Below, in pieces: positions 1-14,123 of a DNA stretch of 64,000 nucleotides. Origin of the DNA: an uncultured Pelagibacteraceae bacterium (GTDB taxonomy: Bacteria > Pseudomonadota > Alphaproteobacteria > Pelagibacterales > Pelagibacteraceae); NCBI GenBank assembly GCA_902579465.1, contig CACHGV010000002.1, forward strand, positions 62,001 to 126,000. The letters run 5' to 3'. Both the position numbers and the translations under genes were made by a program. Position 1 is the first letter of the stretch. Every line of letters begins with the position of its first letter. The notes under the pieces were generated by a model that was given only the letters and a program-made list of their open reading frames with translations, made no database searches and had not been told where the DNA came from.

Positions 1-636
1 CCTCAATATGCGATCGAAAGATTATATGAACTTACTAAAGATAAAGATACTTATATAACAACTGAAGTAGGCCAACATCAAATGTGGGCTGCTCAACACT
101 ACAAATTCAATAAACCAAATAGATGGATGACTTCTGGAGGTCTTGGTACGATGGGATATGGATTGCCAGCAGCAGTTGGAGTCCAAATTGCTCATCCAAA
201 GAAATTAGTAATTGATATTGCTGGCGAGGCGTCTGTTTTGATGACTATGCAGGAAATGTCAACTGCTGTTCAGTACAATTTGCCTATAAAAATATTTATT
301 TTGAATAATGAGTACATGGGAATGGTAAGACAATGGCAGGAATTACTACATGATAAAAATTATTCAGAAAGTTATACAGCTGCATTACCAGATTTTGTTA
401 AAATGGCAGAAGCTTACGGTTGTGTAGGCATAAGAGCAAAAACACCTGAAGAATTAGATGATAAGATTATTGAAATGTTAAATACAGATCGACCAGTAAT
501 ATTTGATTGCCTTGTAGATAAACAAGAAAACTGTTTTCCAATGATACCTTCTGGAAAACCTCATAATCAAATGTTACTTGGTCCTAAAGATCAAAAAGAA
601 AAAAAGATTACTGGAAAGGGTAGAACACTGGTTTAA
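1..636 (+). CDS. ilvI: Acetolactate synthase large subunit, C-terminal part (truncated by window start)
   Basis: Frame 1 is open from base 1 (PQYAIERLYELTKDKDTYITTEVGQHQMW...), continuing into the listed 82..636 ORF. ThDP-binding C-terminal motifs GTMGYGLPAAVG and NNEYMGMVRQWQ. Followed by ilvH and ilvC. Confidence 0.95.
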   Translation, partial: PQYAIERLYELTKDKDTYITTEVGQHQMWAAQHYKFNKPNRWMTSGGLGTMGYGLPAAVGVQIAHPKKLVIDIAGEASVLMTMQEMSTAVQYNLPIKIFILNNEYMGMVRQWQELLHDKNYSESYTAALPDFVKMAEAYGCVGIRAKTPEELDDKIIEMLNTDRPVIFDCLVDKQENCFPMIPSGKPHNQMLLGPKDQKEKKITGKGRTLV

Positions 637-1184
637 TGGCTAACTCAAAATCAGCATATAGTTTTGCGGGAAAAAAACAGAAGTCTGATACTCATATTAT
701 AGTTGTATGGGTAGATAATGAGGCTGGAGTTTTAGCTCGTGTAGTTGGTTTATTTTCTGGAAGAGGCTATAATATCGAGTCCCTTGCAGTAGCAGAGGTC
801 GATCAGAAGCAAAATATTTCAAGAATAACAATTGTAACTACCGGTACACCACAAGTAGTAGATCAGATTAAACTCCAATTAAAAAAATTAGTTCCAGTTC
901 ATAAAGTAGCAGATTTTAAAAGAGAAGATAAAAATGTTATTTTTAAAGAAATGGCATTGTTTAAGTTTGTTGCAAACAATGGCAAATTAAATAAAGCTTT
1001 TGAAGCTTGTAAAAATTTTAATCCAGTAATATTAGATCAAACAAATAAATCCAATGTTATACAAATTACAGCTTTGAGAAGAGAAATAGATACTATGTCA
1101 AAAAATTTAAAAAAATTTGGTTTAGTGAGTGTTTCAAGAACAGGAGCAGTCGCTATGACAAGAGGATCAGAAATATTTAAATAA
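636..1184 (+). CDS. ilvH: Acetolactate synthase small (regulatory) subunit
   Basis: ACT-domain start HIIVVWVDNEAGVLARVVGLFSGRGYNIESLAV; TAATG overlap with ilvI. Confidence 0.96.
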   Translation: MANSKSAYSFAGKKQKSDTHIIVVWVDNEAGVLARVVGLFSGRGYNIESLAVAEVDQKQNISRITIVTTGTPQVVDQIKLQLKKLVPVHKVADFKREDKNVIFKEMALFKFVANNGKLNKAFEACKNFNPVILDQTNKSNVIQITALRREIDTMSKNLKKFGLVSVSRTGAVAMTRGSEIFK

Positions 1185-1196
1185 ATTAAAAATTAA

Positions 1197-2231
<1,035 letters not shown>

Positions 2232-2321
2232 ATAAATAATTGTTTTATTTAGCCTAAAATAGCCATTTTATTTTGCAATCTGAGCGTGAGCATGTATGAT
2301 ACTCATGCTTAAATTAATTAA

Positions 2322-4945
<2,624 letters not shown>

Positions 4946-4950
4946 TTAAA

Positions 4951-5793
4951 ATGTCTAAAGAAATGGGCAGAGATGATTTGGTTATATCTGCTCGTTCAAT
5001 TTTTTTAAATAAAGGTAATAGACAAAAATTTTCACTTTTTACTTTAATAATTGTTTCCATAATTGTTTTATCATTAGAATATTTTAAAACAGGACCTATT
5101 AATCAATTTAGGTCGGTAACTAAAGATGTTGTTTTTAAAACTTCATATTTTATATCATTACCATTTTTATCGTTAAAAAATGCTTATTATAGTGTAAGTG
5201 ATTTTTTAAAAATACTTGAAGAAAATAAACAAATTAAGAATATAAATTTAAATATTGAAGAGTTAAAATTTGAAAATCATTTCCTAAAAGAAGAAAATAG
5301 AAGGCTAAATGCACTGATTGATGAAAAAACCCTTTTTTCAGATAATTATCATGTAACAAATATTTTACTTGATCAGAAGAGCCCATATTTACGATCAATT
5401 GTCATTAACAAAGGCTTTAAACATAACATTAAAATAGGCTCAGCTGTAAGAAATGGATCATATTTTATTGGAAAAGTAGTTGGTGTTAATTACTTAACTT
5501 CCAGAGTTTTATTAATTAATGATCTTAATAGTAAGATACCAGTAATAATTGAACCCAATGGGATCAGCGCTATAGTCTCAGGTAATGGAAGTAAATTAAA
5601 TGGTGATATTGAGTATCTGCCTGAAAACAATCAAGTAGAAGAGGGTCATATTGTTTATACTTCAGGAACTGATGGAATAATTTCTTCTGGAATTCCCATA
5701 GGCAAAATAACTATTATAAATTCAAAAAAATTTGTGAAATTTTTTGCTGATTTTGATCAAATTAAATATGTTAAGGTTTATTTTAAAAAGTGA
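4951..5793 (+). CDS. mreC: Rod-shape-determining protein MreC
   Basis: N-terminal TM plus coiled coil (ENHFLKEENRRLNALI) and MreC-type beta domain; position between mreB and mreD. Confidence 0.93.
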   Translation: MSKEMGRDDLVISARSIFLNKGNRQKFSLFTLIIVSIIVLSLEYFKTGPINQFRSVTKDVVFKTSYFISLPFLSLKNAYYSVSDFLKILEENKQIKNINLNIEELKFENHFLKEENRRLNALIDEKTLFSDNYHVTNILLDQKSPYLRSIVINKGFKHNIKIGSAVRNGSYFIGKVVGVNYLTSRVLLINDLNSKIPVIIEPNGISAIVSGNGSKLNGDIEYLPENNQVEEGHIVYTSGTDGIISSGIPIGKITIINSKKFVKFFADFDQIKYVKVYFKK

Positions 5794-6320
5794 GTTTATT
5801 TGCAAACAGAATATATTCTAAGACAATTACAAGTTTACCCACTTTAATTTTATTTTTAGTCGTAATTTTAGGTTTAAATATAAATATTATTTATAAAAAT
5901 TATGATTTTATCATAAACTTTAGCTACATAATTGTATTCTTCTGGAGTTTAAAAAAACCAGAGCATCTAGGTTATGGATTAATTTTTTTTGCAGGTATTA
6001 TAAATGATGTAGTTCAAAGTTTGCCAATTGGAATATCTTCCCTAGATTATTTATTATTGTCTGCAATTGCAGCATTTATAAGAAATAGGTCGATCATATA
6101 CAATTTAATTTATGATTGGATATCATTTTTCATAGCAATTTTAATTGTAGGATCATTAAATTACATTATATTAATTACAATATTTAAAATTCCGATTGTC
6201 TATGAAAGTTTAATATTGGGTTTATTCGTTACATTTTTAATTTACCCTATATTTTTCAAAATATTTGTTTGGATAGATAATATGGTGCTAGTCAAAAAGA
6301 ATGATAAAAAAAACAGGTAA
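5790..6320 (+). CDS. mreD: Rod-shape-determining protein MreD (GTG start)
   Basis: Small multi-TM protein overlapping mreC; position in mreBCD-mrdA-rodA cluster. Confidence 0.88.
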   Translation: MSLFANRIYSKTITSLPTLILFLVVILGLNINIIYKNYDFIINFSYIIVFFWSLKKPEHLGYGLIFFAGIINDVVQSLPIGISSLDYLLLSAIAAFIRNRSIIYNLIYDWISFFIAILIVGSLNYIILITIFKIPIVYESLILGLFVTFLIYPIFFKIFVWIDNMVLVKKNDKKNR

Positions 6321-8247
6321 CTTAAATAAAAATAGAATTATAAGTAGAAGACTTTTTGTTTTAGTTGCTGCAAAGATTGGGTTACTTGGGATTGTTACAT
6401 CAAGATTATATAATCTTCAAATTTCTGAAAAGCAAAAATATGAAGTTTTATCTGACAAAAATAGAATTAGAGAATGGAAAACTCCACCTCAAAGGGGAAT
6501 AATAACTGATTATTTTAACAACGTTATTGCAGATAATCAAAGAGTTTATCAAGTTCATTTATCTCTTGAAGAAGTTTCCAATTTTAATAATTCAATTTTT
6601 AAACTTAAAAATATTATAAGTCTTAAAGAGGATGAAATAAAAAAAATATATGAGAAGAAAGAAAAGTCTAAGCCGTGGGATACTTTAATAATTTCTGAAA
6701 ATTTATCATGGAAAGAATTTTCCAAATTAAATCTTTACTTGCATGAATTAGATGGAGCGAAGCCAGTTTTGTCTACTTCAAGATATTACCCTTATTCCAA
6801 TGATTTAGTACATGTTGTTGGTTATGTTGGTGATGCAACAACTCAAGATATTCAAAATAAAAAGAAAATAGAAGAAAACTTTGTACCAGGTTTAAAAGTC
6901 GGAAAAATTGGTATTGAAAGTTCAAAAGATACTGACCTAATAGGTAATCATGGAACTAAAAGATTTGAAGTAAATGCATCAGGAAAAAAAATAAGTGAAA
7001 TTAGTTATAATAAAGAGACTCAAGGTGAAAATTTAAGAACGACCATAGACTTAGAAATTCAGCAATTGGCTCAAGAGCTATTAAAAAATCAGGCAGGCTC
7101 AATATGTGTTATGGATATATACACAGGTGAAGTAATTACTATGGCATCCTCCCCAACCTACGATCCAAATAAGTTTACGCATGGAATAAGCACTAAAGAT
7201 TGGAATGAAATTAAAAATAATAAGTTAAGACCTTTACTAAATAAATCATTAGCTGGATTATATTCTCCTGGATCAACTATAAAACCCTTGGTTGCACTTG
7301 CTGCTTTAGAATATGGGATAATAGATACAAAGTTTAAAGTAAACTGCAAAGGTCATGATCATCCATATGAATTGCACGGAGAAAGATATCATTGTTGGAA
7401 AAAAAATGGTCATGGATGGATGAGTATGAGAAATGCCATTAAACAGTCATGTGATATTTATTTTTATGAAGTCGCAAGACTTTTAGGCGTTGATAAACTC
7501 TCATTAATTGCAAAAAGATATGGCCTGGGTTCAAAAGTCTTAGAAGATTTTTTTTCAGAAGAAAAAAAAGGAATTGTACCCTCAACGAAATGGAAAAAAC
7601 AAGTTTTAGAGCAGTCTTGGTATCTTGGCGAAACTGTAATTACTGGAATAGGACAGGGTTACATTCAGACTACTCCACTTCAATTATGTTTGATGACAGC
7701 ACAGTTGGCTAATGGAGGCTATAAGATCAAGCCAAATTTAATCTATGATAAAGAAATAGATATAGATATAATTAAATCAAAGATTGAAAGTGAAAAAAAT
7801 AAATCTGTAGATCAAAATATTTTAAAAGATCATGGATTCAAATACTATGAAAGACTTTACAGAAATCCAAATAATTTAAAGTTTGTTCTGGATGCAATGT
7901 ATGGGTCAACCAATGAACAATTTGGAACCTCTTTTAAATCTAGACACACAGAAGATAAATACAAGTTTGCTGGTAAAACTGGGACTTCTCAAGTTAAAAG
8001 AATTACTGATCAAGATAGAGAGCTTGATTTAGACCTTGAGGAGATAGAATATAAAAATAGAGATCATGCTTTATTTATTGCATTTGCTCCTTATAACAAA
8101 CCAAGATATTCCCTAAGTGTTTTGATAGAGCATGGAGGCTCTGGGAGTAAAGCAGCCGCCCCACTAGCAAACAAATTAATAAAAAAAATTTTAGATAGGC
8201 ATGAATTAAGAGAAAAAATTAGAAAAGATTTAAAAAATATTGCATGA
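6301..8247 (+). CDS. mrdA: Penicillin-binding protein 2 (peptidoglycan transpeptidase)
   Basis: SxxK motif region GLYSPGSTIKPLVALAALE, TPPQRGIITDYFNNVIADN, KTGTSQ; precedes rodA. Confidence 0.95.
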   Translation: MIKKTGNLNKNRIISRRLFVLVAAKIGLLGIVTSRLYNLQISEKQKYEVLSDKNRIREWKTPPQRGIITDYFNNVIADNQRVYQVHLSLEEVSNFNNSIFKLKNIISLKEDEIKKIYEKKEKSKPWDTLIISENLSWKEFSKLNLYLHELDGAKPVLSTSRYYPYSNDLVHVVGYVGDATTQDIQNKKKIEENFVPGLKVGKIGIESSKDTDLIGNHGTKRFEVNASGKKISEISYNKETQGENLRTTIDLEIQQLAQELLKNQAGSICVMDIYTGEVITMASSPTYDPNKFTHGISTKDWNEIKNNKLRPLLNKSLAGLYSPGSTIKPLVALAALEYGIIDTKFKVNCKGHDHPYELHGERYHCWKKNGHGWMSMRNAIKQSCDIYFYEVARLLGVDKLSLIAKRYGLGSKVLEDFFSEEKKGIVPSTKWKKQVLEQSWYLGETVITGIGQGYIQTTPLQLCLMTAQLANGGYKIKPNLIYDKEIDIDIIKSKIESEKNKSVDQNILKDHGFKYYERLYRNPNNLKFVLDAMYGSTNEQFGTSFKSRHTEDKYKFAGKTGTSQVKRITDQDRELDLDLEEIEYKNRDHALFIAFAPYNKPRYSLSVLIEHGGSGSKAAAPLANKLIKKILDRHELREKIRKDLKNIA

Positions 8248-9374
8248 TGCTTTCAATGTCACTAAATTCTACTACCTATTCATTTATTGATAAACTGAAG
8301 GCAGTTGACTACTTTTTAATAATAATCGTTGCCATAATAGGTTCAATAAGTGTTTTTTCAATTTATTCTACAGAAAGTGGGAATTTTTCTTTTTATACCA
8401 AAAATCATTTAATTAGATTTCTGGTATTTTTTTTTATGTTTTTAATTTTATCATTTATAAGAGTTTCAGCTTGGTATAGACAGGCATATATTTTTTATAT
8501 TATAGGAATCTTACTTCTCCTTTATGTAATGTTATTTGGAATATCGGCCTCTGGTTCTAAGCGATGGATAAATCTTTTCGTGATGAACTTTCAACCATCA
8601 GAATTAATGAAAATTGCTATAATAGTTTGTTTTGCAAGATATTATCATCACATACAAAGCTCAGATATTCAGAGTTATAAATATCTATTACAACCAACTG
8701 TACTCTTATTAATTCCTTGTTATTTAGTTATCGCTCAACCTGATTTAGGAACTGCAATCTTGATAGCAGGGAGTGGTTTGGCAATTATTTGGTTAGCAGG
8801 ACTTAATTTAAAATATTTTGTATATTCAGGTTTAATATTATTAGTCTCATTACCATTTGTAATCTCAGTTTTAAAACCATACCAAAAATCAAGGATATTA
8901 ACTTTTTTTAATCCAGAAAGAGATCCTTTAGGTGCAGGCTATCAAATAATTCAATCTAAAATAGCGATAGGTTCAGGAGGTTTTTTGGGTAAAGGTTTCT
9001 TACAAGGTACACAAAGTTATCTCGAATTCTTACCTGAAAAACATACTGACTTTATTTTCACACTTTTTTCAGAAGAATTTGGATTTGTAGGCTCAGCCAT
9101 ATTAATTTTTCTTTATGCTCTATTAATTTATAGAATAATAAGGATTGGTTTTTTAAGTAGATCGTTTTTTGCAAAACTATACTGTTTTGGTTTTGCATCT
9201 GCTTTATTCTTATATATTTTTGTAAATATAGCTATGGTAGTTGGGTTGTTGCCAATAGTTGGAGCACCGCTTCCCATCATGTCATACGGAGGATCATCTA
9301 TGTTATCAATAATGCTTGGTTTAAGTATCGTAATGAGCTGCAAAATTTACAGTCGAGATCCAATTGGAGGCTAA
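8244..9374 (+). CDS. rodA: Rod shape-determining SEDS glycosyltransferase RodA
   Basis: FNPERDPLGAGYQIIQSKIAIGSGGFLGKGFLQGTQSYLEFLPEKHTDFIF and GAPLPIMSYGGSSM. Confidence 0.96.
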   Translation: MMLSMSLNSTTYSFIDKLKAVDYFLIIIVAIIGSISVFSIYSTESGNFSFYTKNHLIRFLVFFFMFLILSFIRVSAWYRQAYIFYIIGILLLLYVMLFGISASGSKRWINLFVMNFQPSELMKIAIIVCFARYYHHIQSSDIQSYKYLLQPTVLLLIPCYLVIAQPDLGTAILIAGSGLAIIWLAGLNLKYFVYSGLILLVSLPFVISVLKPYQKSRILTFFNPERDPLGAGYQIIQSKIAIGSGGFLGKGFLQGTQSYLEFLPEKHTDFIFTLFSEEFGFVGSAILIFLYALLIYRIIRIGFLSRSFFAKLYCFGFASALFLYIFVNIAMVVGLLPIVGAPLPIMSYGGSSMLSIMLGLSIVMSCKIYSRDPIGG

Positions 9375-9447
9375 GACATAGTAAACGGGTATCTCCCGCG
9401 ATCAAATAGCATCTATTATAATTTTTCTTACAAACTATATTTTTTTA

Positions 9448-10689
9448 GTGTCTGAAAAATTGTTCAAAGTAGGTATAATTGGAGCAGGAATTCAAGGAGT
9501 ATGTAATGCTCTTTTTCTTCAAAAAAAAGGCTATCAAGTAATTTTGTTCGATAGAGATGAACCTGGAAATGCTGCCTCTTATGGAAATGCAGGTCATTTT
9601 TCTCCTTATGCATCAGTCCCTTTAAACAGACCAGATATTGTAAGTGATGTTCCATCTATGCTTATGAGCTCAAGAGGACCTTTGGCACTTAAGTGGAATT
9701 ATGTTCCAAAAATGATCCCTTGGTTTTCAAAATTTTTAATGAATTGTACTAATGATAAAATGATGCATACCGCAAAAAATATGCATCAAATTTTAGATCA
9801 ATCATTGCTGGCTTATGATGAATTATTCGAAGAGATAGATCTAGAGGGTTTAGTTGAAAATAATGGAATTTTATATGTCTGGAATGAAAAGAATTTAAAA
9901 AGTAGAGAATTAGAAATAAAGATAAGAGATGATCTTGGTGTTAAACAACAGGTTGTTAATAAAAAAGAAATACATGATCTAGAACCAAACTTAAAACCAT
10001 TTTATCATGGAGGTGTTTTCTATGATTATGCAAGACATGCAAGAAATCCAAAAAAAATATTAATAAAGCTATTTGAAAATTTTATAAAAAAAGGTGGAAA
10101 GTTTTTAAAACTAAATATCCAAGATCTAAATTTTGATGAGGAAAAACCTGTTTTAAGATCTGAAACTCAAAGATTTGTTTTTGATAAGTTGGTTATAGCT
10201 TGTGGTGCTTTTTCAAAAAAACTTACTGATAAACTTCATGAAAATATTCCTTTGGATACAGAAAGAGGGTATCATGTTCATTTCAAAGATTTTGACCATT
10301 TAATATCTAGACCAGTAGTTTATTCTAACAGAGGATTTGGAATGTCACCCATGGACCAAGGACTAAGAGTAGTTGGAACCGTGGAGTTTGGAGGTCTAGA
10401 AAATGCTTTATCAAAATCTAGGATCAAAAACTTAATTTTAAATGCAAAGGATATGCTTGACGGTTTACCTGAGCATAAAGATGAGTGGCTCGGATTTAGA
10501 CCTACACTGCCAGATTTTTTACCAATAATTGGACCATCAAAAAATTATAAAAATGTATTTTATTCTTTTGGCCATCATCATTTAGGGTGGACTTTAGGTG
10601 CAATATCTGGAAAGATTGTTTCAGGAATGATAGCAAATGAAAATACAAATATGGATTTAAAACCGTATAGTTCAGTTAGATTTGCTTAA
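9448..10689 (+). CDS. FAD-dependent oxidoreductase, D-amino-acid dehydrogenase (DadA)-like (GTG start)
   Basis: N-terminal GIIGAGIQGVCNALFLQKKGYQVILFDRDEPGNAASYGNAG; C-terminal GFRPTLPDFLPIIGPS ... GHHHLGWTLGAISGKIVS typical of DAO/DadA family. Confidence 0.87.
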   Translation: MSEKLFKVGIIGAGIQGVCNALFLQKKGYQVILFDRDEPGNAASYGNAGHFSPYASVPLNRPDIVSDVPSMLMSSRGPLALKWNYVPKMIPWFSKFLMNCTNDKMMHTAKNMHQILDQSLLAYDELFEEIDLEGLVENNGILYVWNEKNLKSRELEIKIRDDLGVKQQVVNKKEIHDLEPNLKPFYHGGVFYDYARHARNPKKILIKLFENFIKKGGKFLKLNIQDLNFDEEKPVLRSETQRFVFDKLVIACGAFSKKLTDKLHENIPLDTERGYHVHFKDFDHLISRPVVYSNRGFGMSPMDQGLRVVGTVEFGGLENALSKSRIKNLILNAKDMLDGLPEHKDEWLGFRPTLPDFLPIIGPSKNYKNVFYSFGHHHLGWTLGAISGKIVSGMIANENTNMDLKPYSSVRFA

Positions 10690-10703
10690 TAAAGTTATAT
10701 AGT

Positions 10704-13700
10704 GTGGAAATTAAACTTGAAGATAAATATAAATTAAGTAAAGGCACTAGATTTTTAACTGGTGCCCAAGCTCTTGTTAGAGTTCCAATTGTTCAAGCAA
10801 GAAGAGATAAACAAAAAAACTTAAATACTGCATGTTATATCTCTGGTTATAGAGGATCTCCTTTAGGTGGCTACGATCAGCAGATTTTAAAAAACAAAAA
10901 ATATTTGAATGAAAACAATATCTATTTTCAACCAGGTATTAATGAGGAACTTGCTGCAACTTCTTTATGGGGCACACAGCAAGTAAATCTTAGAAAACAA
11001 GATAAATACGATGGTGTTTTTGGCATATGGTATGGTAAGGGGCCAGGAGTAGATAGAGCAGGAGATGCTTTAAAACATGTAAATCTAGCTGGTACCTCAA
11101 AGTTTGGAGGCGTCATTGCTTTAATGGGAGATGACCATATATGTGAGTCCTCAACAACTTCTCATCAAAGTGAATTTGCAATGATTGATGCGATGATACC
11201 ATTTTTTAATCCAAGTGGTGTTCAAGAAATACTAGATTATGGAATAATAGGAATCGAATTATCAAGAAAAAGTGGGTGTTGGGTAGGTATAAAGTGTGTT
11301 CATGATAACGTTAGCTCAGGAGCAACTGTTGACTTAGACGAAAATAGGTTAAATATTTTAGATATTTCAAGTGAAAAATATCCACCCGAAGGCTTAAATA
11401 TTAGACTCAAAGATACTGCTCAAGATAAGGAATACCGGTTGCACCATCATAAAATAAAATATGTAAAGGAATTTTGTAAATTAAATAGTTTAAATAAATT
11501 AATTTTTGACTCAGAAAATCCAAAAGTTGGAATAATAAGTACTGGAAAGTCTTTTTTAGATACAAAATTAGGGCTAGAAAAAATAGGAATAAATGAAGAT
11601 GTTGCTAATCGAGTAGGAATTAAATTTCTTAAAATTGCTATGCCTTGGCCATTAGAGGAATCAATAATTGAAAAATTTTCGGAAAATTTAGAAAAAATCA
11701 TTGTTGTTGAAGAAAAAAGATCGATCATTGAAACACAAGTCAAAGAAATATTATTTAATAAAAACTTAAATATAAAAGTAGTTGGAAAAAATGATGAAAA
11801 AAACAATGATTTATTTGTTTCATCTGGAGCTTTAGACCCTGGAGAAATTGGTTTAAAAATCTTTGAAATCATTAATTATCTTAACTTACCAAATGAAGTA
11901 CATAATCTCTCAGAAAAATTAAGGTCTTTGAAAGAAAAAACTAATTCAAATATCGCTTTAAAAAGGGTCCCACATTTTTGCTCTGGGTGCCCTCATAATA
12001 CCTCAACTAGAATACCAGAGGGTAGTAGAGCAATTACAGGTATCAGTTGTGCATACCTTGTAGAACATATGGAAAGAGACAACGAAGGCTTTTCACAAAT
12101 GGGATCAGAAGGTGCAACTTGGGTTGGTGAGTCTGTATTTAGTAATACAGACCATATTTTTCAAAATATGGGGGATGGGACTTACATCCATTCAGGAATT
12201 CTATCTATAAGGCATGCAGTTGCAGCAAAAACTAAAATGACATTTAAGATTTTGTATAATGACGCCGTTGCTTTAACAGGAGGTCAAGCATTAGATGGAT
12301 TACCAACAGTTGCTCAAATGTCTAAACAACTTGAAGCAGAAGGTGTTGAAGAAATTGCAATAATCACAGATGAAATTGAAAAATATAGTGATAGAGGAGG
12401 TTTTGCGAAAAATTCAAAAGTTTATGACAGAAAAAATATTATAGATGTTCAAATTGAATTAAGCAAAATTAATGGAACAACTGTTATTATTTATGATCAA
12501 ACCTGCGCGGCTGAGAAAAGAAGGAGAAGAAAAAAAGGTATCTTAGAAGAGCCTAAGAAAAAAATTTTTATTAATAAAGACCTATGCGAGGGTTGTGGAG
12601 ATTGTGGAATACAATCTAATTGTGTTTCTATTGCACCTGTTGAAACTGAATACGGAAGAAAAAGACAAATTGACCAATCTTCTTGTAACAAAGATTACAC
12701 ATGTGTTGATGGATTTTGTCCAAGCTTTGTAAGTCTTGAGGGAGATATAAGACTTAAGAAAAATTATGACGATAATTTAATTAATAAAATAAATTCAAAG
12801 ATAGATGATCCAAAATTACCTCAAATTAATAAATCTTTTGGGATAATGATTGCTGGAATTGGTGGAACAGGAGTTGTTACAATTGGAGCTGTGCTTGCAA
12901 CTGCTGCTCAAATAGATGGAAAAGGATCAGGAGTTTTAGATATGACAGGGTTAGCTCAAAAAGGTGGAGCTGTTAAAAGTTTCTTAAGAATTTTTGAAAA
13001 ACCAGAAGATGTTGGAGCAATAAGGTTATCTTATGGTGATACTAACTTACTTCTAGGATTTGATTTACTTGTATCAAACGATTTAGAAATAATAAAAACT
13101 TTAGATAAAAAAATTTCAAAGTTAATTGTTAATACAGATGAGGTTATGCCTGGAGATTTTACGAGGGATAAAAATTTTAACTTACCTTTTGAAGAAATGA
13201 GAGATAATTTAATTAATATAGTAGGTCAAGAAAATATAAAGTTTATATCATCAAATAAAATTACATCTAAGATTTTAGGAAATTCAATTTTATCAAATAT
13301 GTTTAATGTTGGAGTAGCATATCAATCAGGTTTAATTCCAATTTCAGCTTCATCAATTGAAAAAGCAATTGAGTTAAATGGTGCAAGTGTAAAAGATAAT
13401 ATTGATGCATTCAGATTTGGAAGACATTATGAAAATTTAAAAGATGAAGTTTTAGATATAATTAAAGATGAGCCAGAAGTGCTAGAGGGTTTTGAGGAAA
13501 AATATAAGAATAGATTTAAGTTTTTGGAAGACTATCAAAATATAAAATATGCTGAAAAATTTGGAGATCTCGTAAGCTATGCAAGAAAGATAGATAAAAA
13601 TATAGGAAACGGTAGTCAATTCTCAACTGCAGTTTTAAAAAATTATTTCAAATTAATGGCATACAAAGACGAGTATGAAGTATCGAGATTAATGACTAAT

Positions 13701-14123
13701 AAAAAATTCGTAAACGATATAAACAAAAACTTTGAAGGTAATTTTAATTATAATTTTTATTTAGCCCCTCCAATTTTTAGTAAAAAAAGTAAAGTTGATG
13801 GGAAATTGGTAAAAATTAAATTTGGAGGATGGTTATTTAGTGTGTTTAAACTGCTCTGTAAATTAAAATTCTTAAGAGGCACAAAGTTTGATCCATTTGG
13901 TTATTTAAATGAAAGAAAAAAAGAGAGAGAATTGATAAGAGATTATAAGCAAACAATTACTGGCATAGGAACAAAAATAAATAAATCAAACTACGAAACA
14001 GCAGTTAAAATAGCTTCAATACCTGATCAGATCAGAGGTTTTGGACATGTTAAGGAAAAGAATATAAAAGAAGCAATAAACTATAGGACAGATTTACTAA
14101 ATTCTTTTCATGAAAACACTTAG
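10704..14123 (+). CDS. Indolepyruvate ferredoxin oxidoreductase, fused subunits (IorAB-like; GTG start)
   Basis: 1139 aa. TPP-enzyme region (CSGCPHNTSTRIPEGSRAITGISCAYLVE), Cys-rich FeS stretch (CEGCGDCGIQSNCVSIAP), gamma-domain motif GIGGTGVVTIGAVLATAAQIDGKG. Confidence 0.92.
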   Translation: MEIKLEDKYKLSKGTRFLTGAQALVRVPIVQARRDKQKNLNTACYISGYRGSPLGGYDQQILKNKKYLNENNIYFQPGINEELAATSLWGTQQVNLRKQDKYDGVFGIWYGKGPGVDRAGDALKHVNLAGTSKFGGVIALMGDDHICESSTTSHQSEFAMIDAMIPFFNPSGVQEILDYGIIGIELSRKSGCWVGIKCVHDNVSSGATVDLDENRLNILDISSEKYPPEGLNIRLKDTAQDKEYRLHHHKIKYVKEFCKLNSLNKLIFDSENPKVGIISTGKSFLDTKLGLEKIGINEDVANRVGIKFLKIAMPWPLEESIIEKFSENLEKIIVVEEKRSIIETQVKEILFNKNLNIKVVGKNDEKNNDLFVSSGALDPGEIGLKIFEIINYLNLPNEVHNLSEKLRSLKEKTNSNIALKRVPHFCSGCPHNTSTRIPEGSRAITGISCAYLVEHMERDNEGFSQMGSEGATWVGESVFSNTDHIFQNMGDGTYIHSGILSIRHAVAAKTKMTFKILYNDAVALTGGQALDGLPTVAQMSKQLEAEGVEEIAIITDEIEKYSDRGGFAKNSKVYDRKNIIDVQIELSKINGTTVIIYDQTCAAEKRRRRKKGILEEPKKKIFINKDLCEGCGDCGIQSNCVSIAPVETEYGRKRQIDQSSCNKDYTCVDGFCPSFVSLEGDIRLKKNYDDNLINKINSKIDDPKLPQINKSFGIMIAGIGGTGVVTIGAVLATAAQIDGKGSGVLDMTGLAQKGGAVKSFLRIFEKPEDVGAIRLSYGDTNLLLGFDLLVSNDLEIIKTLDKKISKLIVNTDEVMPGDFTRDKNFNLPFEEMRDNLINIVGQENIKFISSNKITSKILGNSILSNMFNVGVAYQSGLIPISASSIEKAIELNGASVKDNIDAFRFGRHYENLKDEVLDIIKDEPEVLEGFEEKYKNRFKFLEDYQNIKYAEKFGDLVSYARKIDKNIGNGSQFSTAVLKNYFKLMAYKDEYEVSRLMTNKKFVNDINKNFEGNFNYNFYLAPPIFSKKSKVDGKLVKIKFGGWLFSVFKLLCKLKFLRGTKFDPFGYLNERKKERELIRDYKQTITGIGTKINKSNYETAVKIASIPDQIRGFGHVKEKNIKEAINYRTDLLNSFHENT

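Noticed and set aside
2289-2309. AGCATG...CATGCT hairpin upstream of leuA
   Set aside because: Only a 6-bp stem in a 90-bp gap, no T tract or recognisable leader peptide; insufficient to call an attenuator.
9375-9447. Possible promoter (TATAAT at 9417-9422) and small inverted repeat AATAG-CAT-CTATT after rodA
   Set aside because: Good -10 match but no credible -35 at the right spacing; AT-rich background makes chance matches likely.
11447-11872. 141-aa minus-strand ORF within the IOR gene
   Set aside because: Antisense to a clear conserved enzyme; no domain-like motif; Phe/Ser-rich shadow ORF.
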